The notes under the pieces are model-generated. The model searched no databases. It was not told where the DNA came from and saw nothing but the letters and a program-made list of their open reading frames with translations. Below, piece after piece: positions 19,070 through 29,711 of a stretch of 64,000 nucleotides of DNA (the first letter of the stretch is position 1; each line of letters begins with the position of its first letter). Source of the stretch: Burkholderiales bacterium (GTDB lineage Bacteria > Pseudomonadota > Gammaproteobacteria > Burkholderiales > Burkholderiaceae_C). Both the position numbers and the translations under genes were made by a program. The stretch covers positions 1 to 64,000 of the forward strand of contig JAGWTP010000005.1 of the NCBI GenBank assembly GCA_028868895.1, given 5' to 3'.

Positions 19070-19783
19070 TCACTCGCCGAGGTAGGCCGCGCGCACCTTC
19101 GGGTCGTCGAGGAGTTGCTTCGCGTCGCCGCTCATCGTGATCTCCCCCGAGTCCATCACGTAGCCGCGCGAGGCGAGTTGCAGCGCACGGCTCGCGTTCT
19201 GCTCGACCAGCAGCACGGTGGTGCCGCGCTGGTGGATGTCGTTCACGACCTCGAAGATCTTGTCGACCATGATCGGCGACAGGCCCATCGACGGCTCGTC
19301 GAGCAGCAGCACCTTCGGGCGCGCCATCAGCGCGCGGCCCATCGCGAGCATCTGCTGCTCGCCGCCGCTCATCGTGCCGGCGAGCTGGCTGCGGCGCTCC
19401 TTCAGTCGCGGGAAGATCGCGAAGACCTGGTCGATGTCGGCGTCGATGTCCTTGTCGGTGCGCACGAACGCGCCCATCTGCAGGTTCTCGGTGATGGTCA
19501 TGCGGGCGAAGACGCCCCGCCCTTCGGGCACCATCACCAGGCCCTGCTTGACGAGATCCCACGGGCCCTGGCCGCGGATGCTGCGGCCCATGTATTCGAT
19601 GTCGCCGGCGGCCGCCGGTTGGATGCCGGTGATCGCCTTCAGCGTGGTCGTCTTGCCAGCACCGTTGGCGCCGATCAGGCTGACGAGTTCGCCCTCGAAG
19701 ACATCGAACGACACGCCCTTGACCGCCTGAATGCCGCCGTAGGCCACCTTCAGACCCGTGACCTTGAGCATCGTGTTTGCCAT
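19070..19783 (-). CDS. livF: Branched-chain amino-acid ABC transporter ATP-binding protein LivF
   Basis: GANGAGKTTTLKAITG Walker A, MSGGEQQMLAMGRALM signature, LLDEPSMGLSP. Confidence 0.93.
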   Translation of the reverse strand: MANTMLKVTGLKVAYGGIQAVKGVSFDVFEGELVSLIGANGAGKTTTLKAITGIQPAAAGDIEYMGRSIRGQGPWDLVKQGLVMVPEGRGVFARMTITENLQMGAFVRTDKDIDADIDQVFAIFPRLKERRSQLAGTMSGGEQQMLAMGRALMARPKVLLLDEPSMGLSPIMVDKIFEVVNDIHQRGTTVLLVEQNASRALQLASRGYVMDSGEITMSGDAKQLLDDPKVRAAYLGE

Positions 19784-19805
19784 TGTTCTCTCCGTCGCCC
19801 CGGGG

Positions 19806-20582
19806 TCAGTGGGCCTTGTGGTCGGCGCCGAGGTAGGCCTCGATCACCTTCGGGTTCTTCTGCACCTCGGCGGCGGTGCCTTCGGCGATCTGCTTGCCGT
19901 AGTCGAGCACGGTCAGGCGGTCGCACAGGCCCATCACCAGCTTCACGTCGTGTTCGATCAGCAAGATGGTGCGGCCATCCTTGCGGATCTGGTCGATCAA
20001 CTGGCGCAGCACCAGCTTCTCGCTCGCGTTCATGCCGGCCGCGGGCTCGTCCAGCGCGATCAGCTTGGGGTCGGTGGCCAGCGCGCGGGCGATCTCCAGC
20101 CGGCGCTGGTCGCCGTAGCTCAGCGTGCGCGCCTTGTACTGGGCGAAGCGGCCGATGCCCACGTAGTCCAGCAGTTCCTGGGCGCGCTGCGCGATCGCCG
20201 CTTCTTCGGCCTTGAAAGCTCCGGTGCGAAACACCGCGCCGATCAGGCCCGAACGGGTGCGCACATGGCGCCCGACCATCACGTTCTCGAGCGCGGTCAT
20301 TTCGGCGAACAGGCGGATGTTCTGGAACGTGCGCGCGATGCCGGCCTTGGCAACCTCGTGCACCGCGGTCGGCTTGTAGGGCTGGCCACCGAGCTCGAAG
20401 CTGCCCGAGTCGGGCGTGTACAGCCCCGTGAGCACGTTGAAGAAGGTGGTCTTGCCGGCGCCGTTCGGGCCGATCAGGCCGTAGATCTGGCCCTTGAAAA
20501 TCGTGATGCCGACATCGGACAGCGCCTGCAGACCGCCGAAGCGCTTGGAGACGCCGCTGACCTTGAGGATGGTTTCGCTCAT
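19806..20582 (-). CDS. livG: Branched-chain amino-acid ABC transporter ATP-binding protein LivG
   Basis: GPNGAGKTTFFNVLTG, LSYGDQRRLEIARALA, ALDEPAAGMNASE. Start MSETILKVSG at 20582. Confidence 0.93.
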   Translation of the reverse strand: MSETILKVSGVSKRFGGLQALSDVGITIFKGQIYGLIGPNGAGKTTFFNVLTGLYTPDSGSFELGGQPYKPTAVHEVAKAGIARTFQNIRLFAEMTALENVMVGRHVRTRSGLIGAVFRTGAFKAEEAAIAQRAQELLDYVGIGRFAQYKARTLSYGDQRRLEIARALATDPKLIALDEPAAGMNASEKLVLRQLIDQIRKDGRTILLIEHDVKLVMGLCDRLTVLDYGKQIAEGTAAEVQKNPKVIEAYLGADHKAH

Positions 20583-20595
20583 CGGTAGCTCCTGC

Positions 20596-21699
20596 TCACT
20601 TGATCGTCGGCGCCGGCGCCGGCGTCGGCGCGGGTGCGGCCTTGCCATGCTCGGGCGAGGGCCACAGGCCGCGTGGGCGCATCAGCATGATGCCGATCAT
20701 CGCCAGCGCGATCAGCAACTGGCGCAGGATCGAGGCGTCGAGCCGCCCGCCGGTCATGTGCTGCAGCGGGTCGGCCACGTAGCGCAGCACCTCGGGCAAC
20801 GCCGACAGCAGCAGCGCGCCGACGATCACGCCGGGCAGGTGGCCGATGCCGCCGAGCACCACCATCGCGACGATCATCACCGACTCCGGAAGGCTGAACG
20901 ATTCGGGCGAGACGAAGCCCTGGAAGCTCGCGAACATCGTGCCCGAGACGCCGCCGAAGGTCGCGCCCATGCCGAACGCGAGCAGCTTGAGGTTGCGCGT
21001 GTTGATGCCCATCGCCTTGGCCGCCACTTCGTCCTCGCGGATCGCCATCCAGGCGCGCCCGATGCGGCTGTACTGCAGGCGCGAGCAGATGACGACGCCG
21101 AAGATCACCAGCACGAGGAACAGGAAGTAGTAGTTCGTGACGTTGGGAATGTCGAGCCCGAACGCCGTGTGGGTGCGGTTCAGGCTGAAGCCGAACATCG
21201 TGATGCCGTCGATCGCGTCGATGCCCTTCGGGCCGTTGGTGATGTTGATCGGCTGGTCGAGGTTGTTCAGGAACACGCGCACGATCTCGCCGAAACCCAG
21301 CGTCACGATTGCCAGGTAGTCGCCACGCAGCTTCAACGTCGGCGCGCCGAGCAGCACGCCGGCGCCGCCGGCGAGCACCGCGCCGAGCGGGATCACGACC
21401 CACCAGGGCGCGTGGATCCCGTGCGGGAACATCGCCGCGAGGGCCGGGAAGTTGTCGGTGAGCTGGGTCGAACCGAGCAGCGCGAACATGTAGGCACCGA
21501 CCGCGTAGAACGCGACGTAGCCCAGATCGAGCAGCCCGGCGAAGCCGACCACGATGTTCAGCCCCAGCGCGAGCAGCACGTAGAGCAGCGCGATGTCGAT
21601 GATGCGCACCCACGCGTTGCCGAAATACTGCGCGATCAGCGGCAGCACCAGCAGACCGAGCGCGGCCAGGGCGAAGCGGAAGAACTTGTTGTCTTTCAT
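20596..21699 (-). CDS. livM: Branched-chain amino-acid ABC transporter permease LivM
   Basis: GLLDLGYVAFYAVGAY and GDYLAIVTLGFGEI. Start MKDNKFFRFALAALG at 21699. Confidence 0.93.
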   Translation of the reverse strand: MKDNKFFRFALAALGLLVLPLIAQYFGNAWVRIIDIALLYVLLALGLNIVVGFAGLLDLGYVAFYAVGAYMFALLGSTQLTDNFPALAAMFPHGIHAPWWVVIPLGAVLAGGAGVLLGAPTLKLRGDYLAIVTLGFGEIVRVFLNNLDQPINITNGPKGIDAIDGITMFGFSLNRTHTAFGLDIPNVTNYYFLFLVLVIFGVVICSRLQYSRIGRAWMAIREDEVAAKAMGINTRNLKLLAFGMGATFGGVSGTMFASFQGFVSPESFSLPESVMIVAMVVLGGIGHLPGVIVGALLLSALPEVLRYVADPLQHMTGGRLDASILRQLLIALAMIGIMLMRPRGLWPSPEHGKAAPAPTPAPAPTIK

Positions 21700-21719
21700 G
21701 GAATGCTCCAGTGGCGCGC

Positions 21720-22643
21720 TCAGGCGCGGTCCGCCACACGCTCGCCGAGCAGGCCCTGCGGGCGCAGCGTGAGCACGAGGATGAGCACGATGAACGCGAA
21801 GATGTCCTGGTAGTTGCTGCCCAGCACGCCGCCGGTCAGCTGCCCGATGTAGCCGGCGCCGAACGACTCGATCAGCCCGAGCAGCACGCCGCCAAGCATC
21901 GCGCCGGCGAGGTTGCCGATGCCGCCGAAGACCGCCGCGGTGAAGGCCTTCAGGCCGGGCAGGAAGCCCATCGTGTGCTGCACCGAACCGTAGTTGGCGG
22001 CGTACATCACGCCGGCCAGCGCGGCCAGCGCGGCGCCGATCACGAAGGTGGCCGAGATCACGTGGTCGGGGCGCACGCCCATCAGGCCGGCCACGCGCGG
22101 GTTCTCGGCGGTGGCGCGCATCGCGCGGCCGAGCTTGGTCTTGTTGACGAGGTACATCAACCCGGTCAGCGTGATCGCGGTGACGACCAGGATCAGGATC
22201 TGCACGTTGTTGATGACCGCGCCGCCCAGGTTGTACGGGTTGTCGGGCAGCAGGATCGGGTACGACTTGTAGTTGGGCTTCCAGATGATCATCGCCAGCG
22301 TCTGCAGCAGCAGGCTCATGCCCATCGCGGTGATCAGCGGCGCCAGGCGCGGGGCGTTGCGCAGCGGCCGGTAGGCGACCTTCTCGATGGTGTAGTTCAG
22401 CGCCGCGCAGACCACGACGGCCGCGATCAGCGAGATCAGCAGCATCAGCCACCCCGGCAGGCCGGCGTGGGCCAGCGCGGTGACGACCGTCCAGCTCACC
22501 ATTGCCCCCACCATCAGCACTTCGCCGTGGGCGAAGTTGATCAGGTTGATGATGCCGTAGACCATCGTGTAGCCCAGCGCCACCAGCGCGTAGACGCTGC
22601 CGAGCACCAGACCGTTGATGATCTGCTGGATGAAGGTGTCCAT
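21720..22643 (-). CDS. livH: Branched-chain amino-acid ABC transporter permease LivH
   Basis: QQIINGLVLGSVYALVALGYTMVYGIINLINFAHGEVLMVGA. Confidence 0.95.
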   Translation of the reverse strand: MDTFIQQIINGLVLGSVYALVALGYTMVYGIINLINFAHGEVLMVGAMVSWTVVTALAHAGLPGWLMLLISLIAAVVVCAALNYTIEKVAYRPLRNAPRLAPLITAMGMSLLLQTLAMIIWKPNYKSYPILLPDNPYNLGGAVINNVQILILVVTAITLTGLMYLVNKTKLGRAMRATAENPRVAGLMGVRPDHVISATFVIGAALAALAGVMYAANYGSVQHTMGFLPGLKAFTAAVFGGIGNLAGAMLGGVLLGLIESFGAGYIGQLTGGVLGSNYQDIFAFIVLILVLTLRPQGLLGERVADRA

Positions 22644-22915
22644 GGTTTCACTCTCCTGCGTTGTCGCCGAGCACCACCGCCTGTGATGCGAAGGTGCCGG
22701 CGGCAGCTGCGATTCCGTTTGGGTTGCGCGCGCTTCGTTCGTGCCTCGAGCATTAGCAAGATCCCGACCACGGGTGGCGTCGGCGGTCGGGTTTCCGAGC
22801 TTTCACCCGATCGGAGGCCCGCGATTCTAGATCGCGCCTCGGCGCGCACAGACCAGACTATCCCGATGACAAGTCCGACGATCGGTGTCAGGAACAACGC
22901 TGCCCGAGAGGGCGC

Positions 22916-24226
22916 TCAGCGTTGCGGCGCCACGTCGTTGAGGCGACGCAACTCGCGCAGCCTCTCGGCGATGCGGATCTCCAGGCCGCGCTCGACCGGC
23001 TCGTAAAAGCGCGGCGCGGCCAGGTCGTCGGGCCAGTAGCGCTCGCCGGCTGCGAAGCCGCCTTCCTCGTCGTGGGCGTAGCGGTAGCCCTTGCCGTAGT
23101 CCAGGCCCTTCATCAGCGCGGTGGGCGCATTGCGCAGCCGCAGCGGCACCGCGCGGGTGCCGTCTTGCTGGACGAACGCACGCGCGGCCTTGTAGGCCGT
23201 GTAAAGCGCATTGCTCTTGGGCGCCACGGCGAGGTAGACCACGGCCTGCGCCAGCGCCAGTTCGCCCTCGGGCGAGCCCAGGCGTTCGTAGGTTTCGGCG
23301 GCATCCAGCGCCAGGCGCAACGCGCGCGGGTCGGCCAGGCCGACGTCTTCGCTGGCGATGCGCACCAGCCGGCGCGCCGCATAGCGTGGGTCGACGCCGC
23401 CGTCGAGCATGCGCACGAACCAGTACAGCGCGGCGTCGGGGTCGCTGCCACGCACCGCCTTGTGCAGCGCCGAGATCGTGTCGTAGAACTGCTCGCCGCC
23501 CTTGTCGTAGCGGCGCAGTTGCGCGCCGAGCGATTTTTCGAGCAGCGCCTCGTCGATCAGGTTCACGGCGCCGGCCACGCCGACCAGGTTCTCGTAGGCG
23601 TTGAGCAGGCGCCGCGCGTCGCCATCGGCGTAGGCGATCAGGCGGTCGCGCGCGGCGTCGCTCAGTGGCGGCGCCGCGAGCAGCGCCGCGGCGCGCGCGA
23701 GAAGTTCGCGCAGGTCGCTCTGGGCCAGCGGCTCCAGCACGTGCACGGTGGCGCGCGACAGCAGCGCCGAGTTGACCTCGAACGACGGGTTCTCGGTGGT
23801 CGCACCGATGAAGGTGAACAGGCCCGACTCGACGTGCGGCAGGAACGCGTCCTGCTGCGCCTTGTTGAAGCGATGCACCTCGTCGACGAACACCACCGTG
23901 CGCCGCCCGGCCGAGCGCGCGACCTGCGCACGTTCGACCGCTTCGCGGATGTCCTTCACGCCGCCGAGCACTGCCGAGATCGCGATGAACTGGGCGTCGA
24001 AGTCCTGCGCGACCAGCAGCGCCAGCGTGGTCTTGCCCACCCCCGGCGGTCCCCACAGGATCATCGAATGCAGCCGGCCCGAGTCGAACGCCACGCGCAG
24101 CGGCTTGCCCGGGCCCAGCAGTTGCTGCTGGCCGATCACCTGCGCCAGCGTGGCCGGGCGCAGCCGGGTGGCCAGCGGGGCCAGCGCGTCGGCGTCATCG
24201 TCGAAGGGCAGCGTGGGGGTCGACAT
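22916..24226 (-). CDS. rarA: Replication-associated recombination protein A (AAA+ ATPase)
   Basis: LRPATLAQVIGQQQLLGPGKPLR, GPPGVGKTTLALL, VVFVDEVHRFNKAQQDAFLP. Confidence 0.95.
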   Translation of the reverse strand: MSTPTLPFDDDADALAPLATRLRPATLAQVIGQQQLLGPGKPLRVAFDSGRLHSMILWGPPGVGKTTLALLVAQDFDAQFIAISAVLGGVKDIREAVERAQVARSAGRRTVVFVDEVHRFNKAQQDAFLPHVESGLFTFIGATTENPSFEVNSALLSRATVHVLEPLAQSDLRELLARAAALLAAPPLSDAARDRLIAYADGDARRLLNAYENLVGVAGAVNLIDEALLEKSLGAQLRRYDKGGEQFYDTISALHKAVRGSDPDAALYWFVRMLDGGVDPRYAARRLVRIASEDVGLADPRALRLALDAAETYERLGSPEGELALAQAVVYLAVAPKSNALYTAYKAARAFVQQDGTRAVPLRLRNAPTALMKGLDYGKGYRYAHDEEGGFAAGERYWPDDLAAPRFYEPVERGLEIRIAERLRELRRLNDVAPQR

Positions 24227-24452
24227 CGGCCGGATTGTCGCCGCCTGCGCGGCGCCGGGTCACGCCTGCGCCCGAGCCGTGCCACGCCCGGCCGGGCCGG
24301 GCGTGGCGCACGGCGCTGCTGTTAGAGTCTCGGCTGCCGAAAAGACCGGGCCCGACGGCGCCACTGCCGCAGCCCGGCACCACCCGCGCCGCCCCGTCCA
24401 CACGACCCGCCGGCCACCGCGCGGACCCTGCCGCATCGTCATCCGATCGCTC

Positions 24453-26108
24453 TTGAATCCACACCCACCCTTGCCCGAGCGCACTGCCGATCTGCCGTCG
24501 CGGGGCGGGTTCTACGCGCTGCTCGCGGTGTTCACGGTGGTGTGGCTGGCCACGCTGGCCGGGCGTTCGCTGATCAGCGCCGACGAAGGCCGCTACGCGA
24601 CGATCTCGCTGGGCATGCTGCAAAGCGGCGACTGGATCACGCCGCGCCTGAACGGCCTGCTCTACTTCGAAAAGCCGGCGCTGCAGTATTGGGGCGGCGC
24701 GCTGAGCCTGTGGCTGTTCGGCATCAACGAATTCGCCGCGCGGCTGTATTCGGGCATCGCGGGGCTGGCCACGGTGTTCCTGGTCGGCCACACCGCGGCG
24801 CGGCTGTGGGGCCCGCGCGCCGGGCTGCACGCCTTGCTGATTGCCGGGGCAACCACCTGGATCGTCGTCAACAGCCATTTCCTGTCGCTCGACGCCGGGC
24901 TGACCGCCACGCTCACGCTGGTGCTGTGCGCCGTGTTGCTCGCCGAGCGCCCAGGCGCCAGCGAGGTCGAGCAGCGGCGCTGGATGGTCGCGGCCTGGGT
25001 CGGCATGGGCCTGGCGGTGTTGAGCAAGGGCCTGGTCGGCATCCTGATCCCCGGCGCGGTGCTGATCCTGCACAGCCTGTGGCGGTTCGAGTTTTCGCTC
25101 TGGCGGCGCCTGCGCTGGTGGCCAGGCCTGGCGCTCATGCTGCTCGTCACGGTGCCCTGGTTCGCGCTGGTGTCGGCGCGCAACCCGGACTACGCCTGGT
25201 TCTTCTTCATCCATGAACACTTCCAGCGCTACCTGACCAACGTGCACCACCGCGAAGGTGCCTGGTGGTACTTCGTGCCCTATCTGCTGCTCGGCCTGCT
25301 GCCCTGGACCAGTGCGCTGCCGTGGCTGCTGCGCCCGCGGCGCGCCGACTTCGCGGCCGGCCTGCTGCTGGTGTGGAGCGTGTTCATCTTCGTGTTCTTC
25401 AGCGATTCCGACTCCAAGCTGCCTTCGTACATCCTGCCGATCTTCCCGGCGCTGGCGCTGTTGCTGGCGCGCGAGATCGACCGTGCCAGCGTGCGCGCAC
25501 TGCGCCTGCACCTGCTCGTGCCCGCGCTGCTGTGGGCCGCCGCACTGCTGGCGCTGACGCAGACCGAACGCTTCGTCGGCCCCGGGGTGCCGCGGCCGGC
25601 GGTGGAGGCATTGGCGCGCGGCATCGGCAGTGGCGCGGTGCTCTTTCTGGCAGGCGCGGCGCTGGCCTGGCACCTGCTCGGCCGGCAGCGCCGCTCGACC
25701 GCGCTGGCGGTGGTGGCAGCGGCCCACCTGGGCGCCACGCTGATCGTGCTGGAGTCGCATGACACCTACGGCCAACTCAAGAGCGGCGACGCGATCGCGC
25801 GCGTGCTCGCCACGCGCATCGACGCGACCACGCCGGTGTACTCGGTGCGCAGCTACGAGCAGACGCTGCCGTTCTACCTGCGCCGACCGATAATCCTGGT
25901 CGACTACCGCGACGAGTTCGCGTTCGGCGAGCAGCACGAGCCCGACCGCTGGATCCCGACACTCGACGCGTTCATCGCGCGCTGGCAGAGCGAACCGCAC
26001 GCGGCGGCCTACATGACACAGCCCACGTTCGATGAACTGCGCCGGCGCGGCCTGCCGATGCAGGTGGTCTACCAGGACCCGCGCCGCCTGGTGGTCGTCA
26101 AGCCCTGA
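24453..26108 (+). CDS. arnT: ArnT-like lipid A L-Ara4N transferase (GT-C glycosyltransferase)
   Basis: SADEGRYATISLGMLQSGDWITPRLNGLLYFEKPALQYWGG plus many TM helices; followed by arn genes. Likely TTG start at 24453. Confidence 0.88.
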   Translation: MNPHPPLPERTADLPSRGGFYALLAVFTVVWLATLAGRSLISADEGRYATISLGMLQSGDWITPRLNGLLYFEKPALQYWGGALSLWLFGINEFAARLYSGIAGLATVFLVGHTAARLWGPRAGLHALLIAGATTWIVVNSHFLSLDAGLTATLTLVLCAVLLAERPGASEVEQRRWMVAAWVGMGLAVLSKGLVGILIPGAVLILHSLWRFEFSLWRRLRWWPGLALMLLVTVPWFALVSARNPDYAWFFFIHEHFQRYLTNVHHREGAWWYFVPYLLLGLLPWTSALPWLLRPRRADFAAGLLLVWSVFIFVFFSDSDSKLPSYILPIFPALALLLAREIDRASVRALRLHLLVPALLWAAALLALTQTERFVGPGVPRPAVEALARGIGSGAVLFLAGAALAWHLLGRQRRSTALAVVAAAHLGATLIVLESHDTYGQLKSGDAIARVLATRIDATTPVYSVRSYEQTLPFYLRRPIILVDYRDEFAFGEQHEPDRWIPTLDAFIARWQSEPHAAAYMTQPTFDELRRRGLPMQVVYQDPRRLVVVKP

Positions 26109-26179
26109 GCGCACGGGCCTGATTGCCGATCCCGTACGAGCGCTCTCAACAACGCAGGCTGCGAACCACGAACCCGACC

Positions 26180-26560
26180 ATGCGACTGCCCGACATGCTC
26201 ATCATCCTGGCCGGCGTGCTGCTCAACGCGGTGGCGCAGCTGCTGCTGAAGGCCGGCGCCGGCTCGGTCGGCCCGATCGCCGGCTGGAGCGCGCTGCGCG
26301 GCGTGGCCGGTGCGCTGGCGGTCCACCCCGCGGTGCTCGGCGGCCTGGCCTGCTACGTGGTCAGCGTGGTGGTCTGGATCGTCGCGCTGTCGCGCGTCGA
26401 CGTGAGCGTGGCCTACCCGATGCTGTCGATCGGCTACGTCGTCAACGCGCTGCTCGCGATGTGGCTGTTCGGCGAGGCAGTCTCGCTGCAGCGCTGGCTC
26501 GGCATCGCGGTGATCCTCATCGGCGTGACGATCGTCGCGCGCTCGGGGGCGCACACGTGA
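26180..26560 (+). CDS. ArnE/ArnF-like small multidrug-resistance-family flippase subunit
   Basis: About 126 aa with four TM-like segments between arnT and arnB; EamA/SMR-like pattern (NAVAQLLLKAGAG). Confidence 0.8.
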   Translation: MRLPDMLIILAGVLLNAVAQLLLKAGAGSVGPIAGWSALRGVAGALAVHPAVLGGLACYVVSVVVWIVALSRVDVSVAYPMLSIGYVVNALLAMWLFGEAVSLQRWLGIAVILIGVTIVARSGAHT

Positions 26561-27693
26561 CGACCGGGTTGCCGTTCCTGCCGTTCACGCGGCCGAGCAT
26601 CGACGAAGCGACGATCGCCGACGTCGCCGAAGTGCTGCTCTCCGGCTGGCTCACGACCGGCCCGCGCTGCAAGGCGCTGGAGGCGGCGCTGTCGCAGCGC
26701 TACGGCGGACGGCCGGTGCGGCTGGCGGCATCGGCCACCGCGGCGCTCGAGATGGCGCTGCGGCTCGCCGGCGTCGGCCCGGGCGACGAGGTCATCACCA
26801 CGCCGCTGAGCTGGGTCGCGACCGGCAACGTGATCCTGCAGGTCGGCGCCACGCCGGTGTTCGTCGACGTCGACCCCGCCACCCGCAACATCGACCTCAC
26901 CCGCATCGAGGCCGCGATCACGCCGGCCACGCGGGCGATCCTGCCGGTCGACCTGGCCGGCCTGCCGGTGGACCGCGCGCGCCTGTACGAGATCGCGCAG
27001 CGCCACGGCCTGCGCGTGATCGAAGACGCCGCGCAGGCGATGGGGGCGCGCAGCGGCGGCGTCGAGATCGGCCGCAGCGGCGACTTGGTGTCGATCAGCT
27101 TCCATGCCAACAAGAACATGACCACGGCCGAAGGCGGCTGCCTGGTGATGAACACCGACGACGAGGCGCGCCGCTTCGAGGCGCTGCGGCTGCAGGGCGT
27201 GGTGCGCTTCGCCGACGGCACGATGGACGTCGAGCGGCTCGGCGGCAAGGCCAACCTGACCGACGTCGCCGCCGCCATCGGCCTGGGGCAGCTCAAGCAG
27301 CTCGACGGCTTCAACCAGCGCCGCAAGCAGCTGGCGCGACGCTACTTCGAGCGGCTCGACCGCCACCTCGGCCTGACGCTGCCGATCGAGGAATACGAAC
27401 ACGGCAACTGGCACATGTTCCAACCGCTGCTGCCGCTGTCGCCGACCTCCATCACGCGCGCCGCGTTCATCGAGGCGATGAAGCTCGAAGGCATCGGCAT
27501 CGGCGTGCACTACCCGGCGATGCACCTGTTCACGCTGTACCGGGGCCTGGGCCACCGCGAGGGCGACTTTCCCGAGGCCGAGCGGATCGGACGCAGCATC
27601 GTCACGCTGCCGCTGTTCCCGGCGATGGCCGACACCGACGTCGACCGCGTCTGCGACGCGCTGCGCCGCGTGCTCGCGCCGGCCCTGAACTGA
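26557..27693 (+). CDS. arnB: UDP-L-Ara4O aminotransferase (DegT/DnrJ family)
   Basis: IEDAAQAMGA, SFHANKNMTTAEGGCLV (PLP lysine region). GTG start overlapping the upstream stop. Confidence 0.92.
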   Translation: MTTGLPFLPFTRPSIDEATIADVAEVLLSGWLTTGPRCKALEAALSQRYGGRPVRLAASATAALEMALRLAGVGPGDEVITTPLSWVATGNVILQVGATPVFVDVDPATRNIDLTRIEAAITPATRAILPVDLAGLPVDRARLYEIAQRHGLRVIEDAAQAMGARSGGVEIGRSGDLVSISFHANKNMTTAEGGCLVMNTDDEARRFEALRLQGVVRFADGTMDVERLGGKANLTDVAAAIGLGQLKQLDGFNQRRKQLARRYFERLDRHLGLTLPIEEYEHGNWHMFQPLLPLSPTSITRAAFIEAMKLEGIGIGVHYPAMHLFTLYRGLGHREGDFPEAERIGRSIVTLPLFPAMADTDVDRVCDALRRVLAPALN

Positions 27694-27715
27694 CACGCCG
27701 CTCGGGCACACGCAC

Positions 27716-28711
27716 ATGCAACTCCACGAAGCCATCGACCTGCGCTCGGGCCAGCCGGCGAGCGCCACCGCCGCCGACGCGGTGGCGTTGAGCGTCGTGA
27801 TCCCGGTCTACAACGAAGAGCCCGGGCTGGGCGCGCTGTTCGACCGGCTCTATCCGGCGCTCGACGCACTCGGGCTGCGCTACGAGGTCGTGTTCATCAA
27901 CGACGGCAGCCGCGACCGCTCGGCGCAGCTGCTCGCCGAGCAGTTCGAGCGCCGCCCCGACGTGACGCGCGTGATCCTGTTCAACGGCAACTTCGGCCAG
28001 CACCGCGCAATCCTGGCCGGCTTCGAGCACTGCCGTGGCGAGCGCGTGGTCACGCTCGACGCCGACCTGCAGAACCCGCCCGAAGACATCAAGAACCTGC
28101 TCGCCGCGATGGACGACGGCCACGACTACGTCGGCTCGATCCGGCGCCGGCGGCGCGACTCGGTCTGGCGGCGCTGGGCCAGCCGCAGCATGAACCGGCT
28201 GCGCGCCAGCATCACCCGCATCGAGATGACCGACCAGGGCTGCATGATGCGCGCCTACAGCCGCAACATCGTCCAGCTCATCAACCAGTGCGGCGAGATG
28301 AACACCTTCATTCCGGCGCTGGCCTACCAGTTCGCGCGCCGGCCCACCGAGATCGAGGTCGGCCACGAAGAGCGCCACGCCGGCGAGTCCAAGTATTCGC
28401 TGTACAGCCTGATCCGCCTGAACTTCGACCTCGTCACCGGCTTCTCGGTGGTGCCGCTGCAGTGGTTCTCGATGCTCGGCATGGCGGTGTCATTGGGGGC
28501 CGCCGCGCTGGTGGTGCTGCTGGTGGCGCGGCGCCTGATCATCGGCCCCGAAGAAGGCGGCCTGTTCACGCTGTTCGCGATCGCCTTCCTGCTGATCGGG
28601 CTGGCGCTGTTCGGCATCGGCCTGCTCGGCGAATACGTCGGCCGCATCTTCCAGGAAGTGCGCTCGCGCCCGCGCTACGTGATCAGCGCCATCCTGGAAC
28701 GCAAACCGTGA
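27716..28711 (+). CDS. arnC: Undecaprenyl-phosphate L-Ara4FN transferase
   Basis: [49 protein letters not shown] plus two C-terminal TM helices. Confidence 0.92.
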   Translation: MQLHEAIDLRSGQPASATAADAVALSVVIPVYNEEPGLGALFDRLYPALDALGLRYEVVFINDGSRDRSAQLLAEQFERRPDVTRVILFNGNFGQHRAILAGFEHCRGERVVTLDADLQNPPEDIKNLLAAMDDGHDYVGSIRRRRRDSVWRRWASRSMNRLRASITRIEMTDQGCMMRAYSRNIVQLINQCGEMNTFIPALAYQFARRPTEIEVGHEERHAGESKYSLYSLIRLNFDLVTGFSVVPLQWFSMLGMAVSLGAAALVVLLVARRLIIGPEEGGLFTLFAIAFLLIGLALFGIGLLGEYVGRIFQEVRSRPRYVISAILERKP

Positions 28712-29658
28712 GCGCCGTCGCGCGCGCCAGCGCCGTCGTGTTCGCGTACCACAACGTGGGCGCGCGCTGCCTGAAGGTGCTGCTCGACGGCGGCGTCGAC
28801 GTGCGGCTCGTCGTCACCCACGCCGACAACCCGGCCGAGGCGCTCTGGTTCGCCAGCGTCGCCGCGGTCGCGGCCGAACACGGCCTGCGCTGCATCGCGC
28901 CCGCCGACGCGAACGCGCCCGACGTGCTCGCCGAGTGCCGCGGCCACGCGCCCGACTTCCTGTTTTCGTTCTACTACCGCCAGATGCTGAAGGCGCCGCT
29001 GCTGGCCCTGCCGCGCCGCGGTGCCTACAACATGCACGGCTCGATGCTGCCGAAGTACCGCGGCCGCGCGCCGGTCAACTGGGCGGTGCTGCATGGCGAA
29101 CGCGAGACCGGCGCCAGCCTGCACGCGATGGAGGTCCAGCCCGACCGCGGCGCGCTGGTCGACCAGTGCGCGGTACCGATCCTGCGCGACGACAGCGCAC
29201 GCGAGGTGTTCGACAAGGTCGTCGTCGCGGCCGAGATCGTGCTCGCGCGCGCGCTGCCGCGCCTGATCGACGGCTCGGCCGTGCTCACGCCGCAGGACCT
29301 GGCGCGCGGCAGCTACTTCGGCGGGCGGCGCGCCGAAGACGGCCGCATCCCCGCCACCGCCGGCGGCCGCCAGATCCACGATCTGGTGCGGGCCGTAGCG
29401 CCGCCGGAATACCCGGGCGCGTACTTCGAGTCCGGCGGCGTGCGCATCGGGCTGGCACGCACCCGGGTCTGCGAGACCCCCGCTCCGGCGCGCACCGGCG
29501 CGCGGTTCTCGGTGTTCACGCGCGACGGCGCGCTGTGGCTGCAGGCCGCCGACGGCGTGCTGCTGCGCGTCCTCGCCGCGTCGGTGGCGGGCGCGCCGCT
29601 CGACGCGACCGGTTTTGTGTCGCGCTTCGGCGCCACCGCACTCATGCCCGACGTCTGA
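28708..29658 (+). CDS. ArnA-type formyltransferase as a stand-alone protein
   Basis: Formyltransferase motif [35 protein letters not shown] start at 28708. Confidence 0.9.
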   Translation: MSAVARASAVVFAYHNVGARCLKVLLDGGVDVRLVVTHADNPAEALWFASVAAVAAEHGLRCIAPADANAPDVLAECRGHAPDFLFSFYYRQMLKAPLLALPRRGAYNMHGSMLPKYRGRAPVNWAVLHGERETGASLHAMEVQPDRGALVDQCAVPILRDDSAREVFDKVVVAAEIVLARALPRLIDGSAVLTPQDLARGSYFGGRRAEDGRIPATAGGRQIHDLVRAVAPPEYPGAYFESGGVRIGLARTRVCETPAPARTGARFSVFTRDGALWLQAADGVLLRVLAASVAGAPLDATGFVSRFGATALMPDV

Positions 29659-29711
29659 GCCTGCGGGCGCTCGCGAACCAGATCCAAACTCCTTCTTCAG
29701 GAACCTTCCCC

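Noticed and set aside
22541-22897. 118-aa minus-strand ORF with a hydrophobic N-terminus upstream of livH
   Set aside because: Runs into livH out of frame, composition resembles a shadow ORF, no ribosome-binding site or family signal.
24195-26114. 639-aa minus-strand ORF opposite arnT
   Set aside because: Antisense shadow with Gln/Arg/His-rich composition; arnT on the + strand has clear family motifs.
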